From the NCBI GenBank assembly GCA_030598905.1, contig JAUVPA010000071.1, positions 1 to 8,367 on the forward strand: a stretch of DNA of 8,367 bases. The letters are read 5' to 3'. Made by a program: the position numbers and the translations under genes. Shown here in pieces: positions 1-4,659 of this stretch. Positions within the stretch are counted from its first letter, which is position 1. Every line of letters begins with the position of its first letter. This DNA comes from Acidimicrobiia bacterium (GTDB lineage Bacteria; Actinomycetota; Acidimicrobiia; Spongiisociales; UBA5794). Below the pieces are notes generated by a model. That model did not search any database. It saw only the letters and a program-made list of their open reading frames with translations, and had not been told where the DNA came from.

Positions 1-1
1 G

Positions 2-370
2 ATCTTCTCCGGATCGGGTGGGTTGGGAGACGTCTTCGGAGGTCGCTTCAGTCTGGGAAACTTCGTCGCTTCGCTCATATGGATCGCGATCGTGATCGGG
101 TACTTCGCCGTGATGGAGTCGCAGTGGGGCCAGACCGTCGGCAAGATGGCGATGGGGCTTCGAACCGAAGGCCCAGATGGTGGCAAGCCGACTTTGGAGA
201 TGGCCGCTCGCCGTAACTCGTGGTACGTGCTCGGGATCATCCCGATCATCGGCGGGATCGCACAGCTCGCGATGGTGATCTTTATTGCCGTGACCATCAG
301 CAACTCGCCGGAGAAGATCGGGTGGCACGACACGTTCGCTCCCGGCACCCGAGTCGTCAAAGCCCGGTGA
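2..370 (+). CDS. RDD-family integral membrane protein, 5'-truncated by window edge
   Basis: The frame is open from base 2 to the TGA at 368-370, giving about 122 residues, so the TTG at 23 is probably not the real start and the N-terminus lies outside the window. Two hydrophobic segments are visible, roughly NFVASLIWIAIVIGYFAV and WYVLGIIPIIGG continuing into AMVIFIAV. The motif GQTVGKMAMGLR after the first segment matches the QxxGKxxxGLR signature of RDD proteins, and the C-terminal GWHDTFAPGTRVV matches the family's closing WHD...T.VV motif. The Arg-Asp-Asp signature expected in the first membrane helix is not in the window. RDD proteins are small polytopic membrane proteins, some proposed to act in ion or solute transport; the substrate here is unknown. 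The gene converges on the methyltransferase with 56 bases between the stops and no clear terminator. Confidence 0.85.
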   Translation: MFSGSGGLGDVFGGRFSLGNFVASLIWIAIVIGYFAVMESQWGQTVGKMAMGLRTEGPDGGKPTLEMAARRNSWYVLGIIPIIGGIAQLAMVIFIAVTISNSPEKIGWHDTFAPGTRVVKAR

Positions 371-426
371 ACGTCGAGCCCGTACCCGAGGTTGTTGCCG
401 CGGAACGTTGAGTCGTTGGGCCGGTG

Positions 427-1017
427 TCACCAGCCGGGATCACCCTTGCACGCAAGGAGTCTCGCCAAGGCCATCGTCCCCCGTTCTGGATCTGAGGCGT
501 CGAGACGCTCCGAGTACTCAACGACGCGAAATTGCGAAAACGCGGTCAGCAGCTCACTCGGAGCCAAGCGGAACTCATCGGACTCAGGCCCGTCCACAGA
601 GCGCGACGTCCGCATGTGCTGCTCGACGAGCAGCCAGCCGTTCGGCGCCACAGCCTCGGCAAACCTGAGAAAGAGCCTTCGATTGGCATAGCGGATCATC
701 GTGACGAGCTGGTAGGCGCCCACCTCGATGTCGATCTCGTCGAGATCTGCCACCCGCCACTCAACCTCGAGTCCGCGGCGATCTGCTTCTCGCCGGGCGA
801 GGTCGATGGCGACTGCCGAGATGTCGATGGCTTCGACATCGAAGCCTGCTTCAGCAAGGCGGAGGGCGTTTCGGCCGCTCCCGCATGCCAGAACCAGGGC
901 AGGGCCGGGTACGACAACCTCGAGGGCAGTCTCGAGAAAAGGCGAGGGATCCGTCCACACGCTGCGGTGTCCGGATGAGTATCGCTCGTCCCACTTCGCC
1001 CGTTCTTCATCGCTCAT
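427..1017 (-). CDS. Class I SAM-dependent methyltransferase (TehB/Methyltransf_25-like)
   Basis: This is a 196-residue protein starting at ATG 1017, with GAGGA about 8 nt upstream inside the end of the regulator gene. The frame stays open further upstream to 1347, but that part is the antisense shadow of the regulator and lacks sensible composition, so the short start is preferred. The SAM-binding motif I is VLACGSGRN at residues 42-50, followed by AGFDVEAID at 57-65, whose acidic residues would contact the SAM ribose. RVADLDEID (88-96) fits motif II, and NGWLLVEQH (126-134) the later strand. The GxGRNAxxLAxxGFxVxAxD pattern resembles TehB-like and other small-molecule methyltransferases. The length suits a stand-alone Rossmann methyltransferase without an added substrate domain. 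The substrate cannot be read from sequence. With only 4 nt between it and the regulator stop, it is very probably co-transcribed with the Fur-family gene and may be metal- or stress-responsive by inference. Confidence 0.85.
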   Translation of the reverse strand: MSDEERAKWDERYSSGHRSVWTDPSPFLETALEVVVPGPALVLACGSGRNALRLAEAGFDVEAIDISAVAIDLARREADRRGLEVEWRVADLDEIDIEVGAYQLVTMIRYANRRLFLRFAEAVAPNGWLLVEQHMRTSRSVDGPESDEFRLAPSELLTAFSQFRVVEYSERLDASDPERGTMALARLLACKGDPGW

Positions 1018-1021
1018 CCGG

Positions 1022-1483
1022 TCATTCCTCGGTCTCCTCGTAACTCGAGACGTGGGCTGCGCAGTCTGCGCACAAACCCCCGAGGGCGAAGTGATCGAGA
1101 TTCGGCACGAAGCCGGTGCGCTTCGTGATGTCGGAAAGGAGGTGGTCGACGTCGTCGATTCCGATGTCGACGGTACGACCGCATTCGGCGCAGACGAGAT
1201 GCTGATGCAGGTTGTCTTCTGCGAGGTGATAGACGGTGGGGCCGTGTCCGATGTGCATGTGGCGCAGCACGCCGGCCTGCTCAAAGACCTCGAGCGTGCG
1301 ATAAACGGTCGCCCGGTCGACGCCGCCCCCGTGCTCGGCTTCGGCATAGGCGAGTATCTGCGGCGCCGTGAGGTGCTCGTCGTGGTGGGCCACGATCACC
1401 GAACACACGGCCCGTCGCGGTCGTGTGACTCGTAAACCTGCGTCGCGCAGTGTCCGAACCAGCTCCTCGGCATCGATATGCAC
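1022..1483 (-). CDS. Fur-family metal-responsive transcriptional regulator
   Basis: This is a 153-residue protein of typical Fur-family length. Residues 1-85 form the winged-helix DNA-binding part, with the recognition-helix signature VDRATVYRTLEVFEQAGVL (55-73). Residues 86-153 form the metal-binding and dimerisation part. Visible ligands include H93 and H95 in NLHQHLVC, the structural zinc pairs C98/C101 and C138/C141 (two CxxC motifs), and H131 in LDHFALGGLC. The family includes Fur (iron), Zur (zinc), PerR (peroxide) and others; the sequence alone does not say which metal is sensed, so no symbol is given. The GTG start at 1483 has no Shine-Dalgarno sequence but sits 6 nt after a TACGCT -10 box, which suggests a leaderless mRNA. 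The methyltransferase gene follows 4 nt after the stop. A large dyad at 1506-1552 lies just upstream, where an operator would be expected, but it does not resemble the usual AT-rich Fur or Zur box. Confidence 0.92.
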   Translation of the reverse strand: MHIDAEELVRTLRDAGLRVTRPRRAVCSVIVAHHDEHLTAPQILAYAEAEHGGGVDRATVYRTLEVFEQAGVLRHMHIGHGPTVYHLAEDNLHQHLVCAECGRTVDIGIDDVDHLLSDITKRTGFVPNLDHFALGGLCADCAAHVSSYEETEE

Positions 1484-1489
1484 ACCGAG

Positions 1490-1495
1490 AGCGTA
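1490..1495 (-). promoter_or_regulatory. Putative -10 box of the Fur-family gene (leaderless)
   Basis: Read on the minus strand, TACGCT matches the actinobacterial TANNNT -10 consensus and is followed by exactly 6 nt and the GTG start. That would place the transcription start at or next to the start codon. No ribosome-binding site precedes the GTG, which agrees with this. No good -35 hexamer is seen; the -35 zone falls in the left part of the 1506-1552 dyad, so a protein bound there could control the gene. This is inferred from spacing and a short motif only. Confidence 0.45.
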
Positions 1496-1505
1496 AGTCG
1501 TCGGT

Positions 1506-1552
1506 CGCTCGTGCGTAGGGGAACCCGTACGGTTCCGCTATGCACGCACGAC
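1506..1552. repeat. Dyad element copy 1 (47 bp, imperfect inverted repeat)
   Basis: The core at 1511-1545 is an inverted repeat with 15-nt arms and a 5-nt centre (CGTAC, 1526-1530). Thirteen arm positions pair as Watson-Crick, one is G-T (1515/1541) and one is G-G (1519/1537). The inner GGAACC/GGTTCC is perfect. The outer ends, CGCTCGTGC at 1506-1514 and GCACGCACGAC at 1542-1552, are identical to those of the second copy at 3244-3290, and the distance between them is the same. A second possible pairing joins TCGTGCGT (1509-1516) with ACGCACGA (1544-1551). The element lies between the Fur-family promoter and the ribosome-binding site of the MBL remnant. It could be an operator, an interspersed palindromic repeat or a recombination site; no gene in the window explains it. 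Confidence 0.8.
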
Positions 1553-1564
1553 GGAGGAGTAACC

Positions 1565-1712
1565 GTGGCCAAACTCTCTGTGGGTCTTCGAAGGCGCCGG
1601 CGAAGATCGGCTGGCAACCGACCCTGATCTCTTGGATCGGAACCGGGCTCGAGTGCTCGAACACGCCACCCTCATCGTCCCCGGGCATGGCCCGATGTAC
1701 TCGGTCGGGTAG
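1565..1712 (+). pseudogene. Remnant of an MBL-fold metallo-hydrolase (internal deletion plus frame change)
   Basis: A GTG at 1565 has a good ribosome-binding site (GGAGGAG, 1553-1559, 5 nt spacing) and opens with VAKLSVGL, which resembles the MxxVSVLV start of MBLAC1-like metallo-beta-lactamase-fold proteins. That frame stops after 18 codons. The frame beginning at 1563 runs to TAG 1710-1712 and from 1581 reads WVFEGAGEDRL followed by LLDRNRARVLEHATLIVPGHGPMYSVG in two adjoining stretches. The closing IVPGHGP with the preceding SR.RVL..A-type helix is characteristic of the C-terminus of these hydrolases. The N-terminal strand and the C-terminal tail are thus present, but the central region with the zinc-binding HxHxDH motif is missing, and the parts are in different frames. 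An internal deletion of a once complete gene is the simplest reading. It is too short to be an active enzyme. Family recognition rests on short motifs, so certainty is moderate. Confidence 0.55.
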
Positions 1713-1763
1713 CTCGCTCGACGGAAAGGCTGGCTGTTGATCCCCCGAGTGTTCGGACCTCTG

Positions 1764-1794
1764 TTGACCGTCTCGGAATATCGACCGGTATACC
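1764..1794 (+). promoter_or_regulatory. Possible promoter of the mscS-like gene in the 1713-1854 intergenic region
   Basis: TTGACC (1764-1769) is a good -35 match. A possible -10, TATACC (1789-1794), lies within the perfect 8-bp palindrome GGTATACC, with a spacer of 19 nt, longer than ideal. An alternative -10 is TAGGTT at 1810-1815, which has no matching -35. The rest of the intergenic stretch 1713-1854 holds only the ribosome-binding site of the next gene (GGAGGT, 1843-1848). Confidence 0.3.
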
Positions 1795-1854
1795 CAAGGC
1801 GCGCCGGGTTAGGTTCTCGGATGTCAAGTCACTCGGCTATCTGGAGGTGCAGTC

Positions 1855-2750
1855 ATGGTCCCCGAGGAGAGTTCGGCAGCTCAGGTCGTTTCGGAGTTGA
1901 TCCAGCGAGTCAATCTCGACGGAGCGATCGACGTTCATCGAGTGACGGCGGTCGATGTCGCATTGGCCGCTGGCGTGATCGGCTTGGCGCTGATCCTCGC
2001 CGGGTTCACTCGTCGCTGGGTGCGACGCGCCGTGGGCGCCTGGGACCAGGCGCCGGACTACGTTGCTCCGGTCGCCGCCCGATTTGCCAGCTGGGGGTGA
2101 TCCTGGTCGGCGTTGTCGTAGCCGTCGACTTCCTCGGAGTCGATCTCAACAACCTCCTGCTGTTCGTGGTGATCGTCACGGTCATCATGGCGTTTGCCGG
2201 CCGTGATCTGCTCCGCAACATGGCAGCAGCGTCGGTACTGCAGACACGGGGGCCTTTCCATGTCGGCGAACAGATCCGCTTCGGCCCCGAAGAAGGGACG
2301 GTCAACGAGGTAAACGCCCGGACCACGGTGCTCACCAATGTCGAGGGTGAGAGGATCTACTTGCCCAACATCGACCTTCTCAACGGCACGCTGATCAACC
2401 TGAGCTCAGTTGGAAGCCGGAGATCGTCACTCGTCGTCTCCGTCGACTACAAAACCGATTTGCGAGACGCGCAGAGTGTTCTCGAAGAGTCGATGGAAGC
2501 CCTACATGAGGTGCATGCATCACCCGCACCCCGGGCGCTGATCGCGGACCTCGCCGACTCAACGATCGATATCGAATTGTTGTTCTGGCATGGACCACTC
2601 ATCGATCAGGCGCGTGAGGCGCGGAGCGTGGTAGCGGTCGCGGCGCGAGAGGCGCTTCGCGAGCACGGCATTGTGATCGCGTTCCCGCAGCGTGTGTTGT
2701 CGCTGACCGATCCAGCCGATCGGCTGTTACGCGACCTGATCGTGTCGTAG
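1855..2750 (+). pseudogene. MscS-family mechanosensitive channel gene interrupted by a -1 frameshift
   Basis: ATG 1855 is preceded by GGAGGT at 1843-1848 with 6 nt spacing, which decides the start. The first 81 codons include TM1 (about residues 34-51, VALAAGVIGLALILAGF) and end at TGA 2098-2100. The protein then continues in the -1 frame with VILVGVVVAVDFLGVD (TM2), LLLFVVIVTVIMAFAGRDLL (pore-type TM3), the beta-domain signature GPFHVGEQIRF, EGTVNEVNARTTVL and IYLPNIDLLNGTLIN, then the C-terminal alpha/beta part to TAG 2748-2750. This order is that of MscS-type channels, which open on membrane tension to release solutes under hypo-osmotic shock. Restored, the protein would be about 298 residues, close to the usual size. 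The break is at the G5 run 2093-2097: one extra G would join the two frames cleanly as ASWGVILV. It may be a real mutation, a base-call error, or, less likely, a -1 ribosomal slip at GGG before the stop. It converges on the lipoprotein gene with 15 nt between. Confidence 0.85.
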
Positions 2751-2765
2751 CGGCCGTTCGGTCCG

Positions 2766-3173
2766 TCAGCCGACGGGAACGACGACGACCTCCACGTCCT
2801 CCGTGGGGTTGCCGCGCGTGATCACGGGGTAGGCAGTGTCGGTGATGTAGATCAGCGATCCCCCGGCCTCGATTCTCGAAAACACCGTATAGCTGTGGCT
2901 CTCGTCGATTTCGTCCTCTTTGTATGACAGCAAGTAAGGCACTGGGAGCTGACCTCCCTCCAGGACGATCGTCTCAGACGAGATTGTCTTCGCCGGAGCA
3001 TCCGCCAGCGACGTGTCCCGAAGCTCGACAGTGATGATCGCGTCTTCAGGCAACGCACTGCGATCACCCTTGGCAATCTCGCCCGTTACTTCTGACCCAC
3101 CTCCTGAGCAGGCGGCGAGGGTCAGGAGACCCACCAGGGCGAGGACGGCCACGACCGGCTGCGCCTGTTTCAT
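2766..3173 (-). CDS. YbaY/YscW-like lipoprotein
   Basis: This is a 135-residue protein with a lipoprotein signal: KQ at the N-terminus, a hydrophobic stretch (residues 7-18) and the lipobox LAAC at 19-22 with Cys22 as the lipidation site, then a GGGS-type linker. The rest matches the small beta-rich YbaY/YscW lipoprotein domain: VTGEI, ALPEDAIITVELRDTSLADA, a PVPYLLSY strand, HSYTVFSRIEAGGSLIYITD and a final PVITRG...VEVVVVPV strand. Such proteins are anchored outside the cytoplasmic membrane; YscW-type members help assemble secretin rings, but many homologues have no known partner, and no secretion genes are visible here. The ATG at 3173 has a very strong AAGGAGG ribosome-binding site (3178-3184) 4 nt away. 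It is divergent from the MFS gene across a 156-bp region holding a perfect palindrome. Confidence 0.85.
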   Translation of the reverse strand: MKQAQPVVAVLALVGLLTLAACSGGGSEVTGEIAKGDRSALPEDAIITVELRDTSLADAPAKTISSETIVLEGGQLPVPYLLSYKEDEIDESHSYTVFSRIEAGGSLIYITDTAYPVITRGNPTEDVEVVVVPVG

Positions 3174-3194
3174 CGAACCTCCTTCAGAGCGGAC

Positions 3195-3200
3195 AGATTA
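3195..3200 (-). promoter_or_regulatory. Putative -10 box of the lipoprotein gene
   Basis: On the minus strand TAATCT fits TANNNT and is close to TATAAT. It would start transcription near 3188, just ahead of the AAGGAGG ribosome-binding site at 3184-3178. No convincing -35 hexamer is seen. If correct, the palindrome at 3244-3290 lies upstream of the transcript rather than in it. Confidence 0.35.
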
Positions 3201-3243
3201 CTTACCGCCGTTGGTTCGAGAAGAAATATCGTCGATGAGCCGA

Positions 3244-3290
3244 CGCTCGTGCTTAGCCGACGAACTATTCGTCGGCTAAGCACGCACGAC
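3244..3290. repeat. Dyad element copy 2 (47 bp, perfect 16-bp arms)
   Basis: The core is a perfect inverted repeat: arm 3249-3264 (GTGCTTAGCCGACGAA), 3-nt centre CTA (3265-3267), arm 3268-3283. The outer ends CGCTCGTGC (3244-3252) and GCACGCACGAC (3280-3290) are identical to those of copy 1 at 1506-1552, in the same orientation and at the same spacing. Inside, 14 of 27 positions differ between copies, but many changes are paired so that both copies keep the dyad. The element sits midway between the putative divergent promoters of the lipoprotein and MFS genes and has no T-run, so it is not an ordinary terminator. An operator, an interspersed palindromic element or a hairpin recombination site are possible. 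Confidence 0.9.
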
Positions 3291-3317
3291 TGAACATGGG
3301 GCTCCTGAACCCAAATG

Positions 3318-3323
3318 TATACT
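3318..3323 (+). promoter_or_regulatory. Putative -10 box of the MFS gene (leaderless)
   Basis: TATACT is a 5/6 match to TATAAT and is followed by exactly 6 nt and the GTG at 3330, the same arrangement as for the Fur-family gene. No ribosome-binding site precedes either the GTG or the ATG at 3315. The box lies within a short direct repeat, TGTATA-C-TGTATA (3316-3328), which could also be a regulator site. The -35 zone (about 3295-3300) has no good match and lies just beyond the palindrome. Confidence 0.5.
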
Positions 3324-3329
3324 GTATAT

Positions 3330-4538
3330 GTGACAGACTCTGCCAGCAGCGAACGATCCCGGCCGTGGACCATCGCCTTCACCTTGCTGATGGCCACCGT
3401 CATGGGTGTTGCCATCTTCAGCCGAGCCGGGCTCGGCATCTTCTCTCGCTTCTTGATCGAAGACTTTGGAATCAGCCGTACCCAACTGGGGACGTTGGCT
3501 GCGGTCGTGGCGCTCACCGGTGCATTCGCCAGCCCCTTCATGGGTCAAATCGCCGATCGAGTCGGCGGAAAGGTCATGGCCATTGCCGTTTTCGCCCTCA
3601 GCGCCATTGGCGTCGTCGGCATGGCGTTGTCCCCGTTGTTCATCGTTCTGATCGCCACGGGGATGATCACCGGTATCGCCCAAGGGGCTGCCAACCCATC
3701 AACGAACAAGTTGATCCGGCATTTCATCGAACCGGGCAGGCGTGGTTTCGTCACCGGCTTCAAGCAGTCCGGCGTCCAGTTCGCTCTGTTCATTGGCGGA
3801 CTCGTCGTTCCGACGCTGGCGCTCGCGTACGGCTGGAGAGTCGCGCTGGCCCTGGTGGCGCTCGTCCCTTTGGTCGGGATCGTGCTGATATCGATCATCA
3901 TCCCTCGGGATGCCCCCGCCACCGCGGCAGCAGGCGGCGAGGTCAAGGAGAAGGTGCCGATCCCGACGTCGGTTCGATGGATCGCCTCGCAGGGAGTCCT
4001 CGTTGGGTTCGGTGCCGGGGCTCTCCTCACGTACTTGGCGCTCTATGCGGAGGATGAGGTCGGCATGCATGTGACCCGAGCCGGATTCCTGGTGAGCGTG
4101 TACGGCCTGGCGGGCCTCATTTCCCGTTTGGTGCTGCCCGTGGTGAGCGAAAGGGGCCGGCATCGCGCCCATCAGATGCTTCTGGTAGCGGCGGCGGCAA
4201 TCGTCGGGACTCTCCTGATCTGGAAAGGGGCAGAGGTGAGCGTCGCCCTCGTCTGGATCGGGGCCGCCATCGCGGGCACACAAGTGGCGTGGACCGCACT
4301 GGCCATGCTCGATGTGATCACGCGCGTTCCCCAACTAGCTGCAGGACGAGCTTCGGGTTTCGTCACACTCGGATTCGGCGTCGGCCTGGCGATGGGCCCG
4401 CCCGTCTTCGGGTTCATCGTTGACAGCGCCGGCTACGACCAGGCCTTTGCCGTTCTCATCGCAGTGATGATCGGTGCTGTCGGCCTGATGATGCTCTGGC
4501 TGCGCAGCGAAACGAAGACGCCGCAACTCGTCGACTGA
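3330..4538 (+). CDS. Major facilitator superfamily (MFS) transporter
   Basis: A 402-residue, highly hydrophobic protein with about 12 membrane helices in two halves of six, separated by a charged central loop (about residues 193-215) rich in Ala, Pro and Lys. MFS motif A, GQIADRVGGK, is at residues 72-81 between TM2 and TM3; a degenerate copy is in the second half around SRLVLPVVSERGRH (265-278). GFVTGFKQSGVQFALFIGG (139-157) resembles the glycine-rich TM5 motif of CynX/NarK-like carriers. The family moves small solutes across the cytoplasmic membrane by proton symport, antiport or uniport; the substrate is not evident. GTG 3330 is preferred because TATACT lies 6 nt upstream and no ribosome-binding site exists; ATG 3315 would add five residues but lies upstream of the predicted transcription start. 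It is divergent from the lipoprotein gene, and the protease downstream has its own promoter, so it is probably monocistronic. Confidence 0.9.
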   Translation: MTDSASSERSRPWTIAFTLLMATVMGVAIFSRAGLGIFSRFLIEDFGISRTQLGTLAAVVALTGAFASPFMGQIADRVGGKVMAIAVFALSAIGVVGMALSPLFIVLIATGMITGIAQGAANPSTNKLIRHFIEPGRRGFVTGFKQSGVQFALFIGGLVVPTLALAYGWRVALALVALVPLVGIVLISIIIPRDAPATAAAGGEVKEKVPIPTSVRWIASQGVLVGFGAGALLTYLALYAEDEVGMHVTRAGFLVSVYGLAGLISRLVLPVVSERGRHRAHQMLLVAAAAIVGTLLIWKGAEVSVALVWIGAAIAGTQVAWTALAMLDVITRVPQLAAGRASGFVTLGFGVGLAMGPPVFGFIVDSAGYDQAFAVLIAVMIGAVGLMMLWLRSETKTPQLVD

Positions 4539-4569
4539 CTGTCTCCACGACCACTCCGTCCCTTCTGAC

Positions 4570-4588
4570 GCAGTGCGCCAGACACTGC
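4570..4588 (+). terminator. Weak hairpin after the MFS gene
   Basis: GCAGTG (4570-4575) and CACTGC (4583-4588) form a perfect 6-bp stem with a 7-nt loop, 31 nt after the MFS stop and before the protease promoter. There is no T-run after it, so it is at best a weak or factor-dependent terminator; a chance hairpin is quite possible in DNA of this GC content. Confidence 0.2.
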
Positions 4589-4609
4589 CGCCTGGAGTCG
4601 GACGACCCA

Positions 4610-4637
4610 TTGACACTCAGAGTCACGCCCGTACACT
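4610..4637 (+). promoter_or_regulatory. Sigma-70-type promoter of the secreted protease
   Basis: TTGACA (4610-4615, consensus -35) and TACACT (4632-4637, good TANNNT -10) are separated by 16 nt. The predicted start of transcription, about 4644, is just ahead of the GGAGAAGGGG ribosome-binding region (4647-4656) and ATG 4660. It is the best promoter match in the window and supports independent expression of the protease. Confidence 0.75.
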
Positions 4638-4659
4638 TAGCGCAGCGGAGAAGGGGATT

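Noticed and set aside
371..426. Bidirectional terminator between the convergent RDD and methyltransferase genes
   Set aside because: No stem with a T-run on either strand was found in this 56-bp gap; likewise nothing in 2751-2765.
444..457. Perfect small palindrome CCTTGC-AC-GCAAGG
   Set aside because: It lies within the methyltransferase coding sequence near its 3' end, has a 2-nt loop and no T-run; probably chance from codon content.
427..1347. 306-residue version of the methyltransferase frame
   Set aside because: The extra 110 residues are antisense-frame shadow of the Fur-family gene, rich in Ser/Thr/Arg with no domain; the ATG at 1017 has a ribosome-binding site and begins a normal methyltransferase.
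1737..2100. N-terminal part of the open frame 1737-2750 as the real start of the MscS-like protein
   Set aside because: It lacks a membrane segment and is Arg/Ser-rich, while the 1855 frame has a strong ribosome-binding site and encodes the expected TM1.
3249..3283. Palindrome read as a rho-independent terminator
   Set aside because: Both neighbouring genes are transcribed away from it and there is no T-run on either side.
1506..3290. The dyad pair read as integron attC sites or as terminal inverted repeats of one transposon
   Set aside because: The ends lack the attC R-box consensus (GTTRRRY/RYYYAAC). The two elements are in direct, not inverted, orientation and no transposase lies between them. 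A composite of two palindromic elements cannot be fully excluded.
4573..4659. Upstream extension of the protease frame by 29 residues
   Set aside because: This stretch contains the TTGACA/TACACT promoter, and the extension would put polar sequence ahead of a clear signal peptide.
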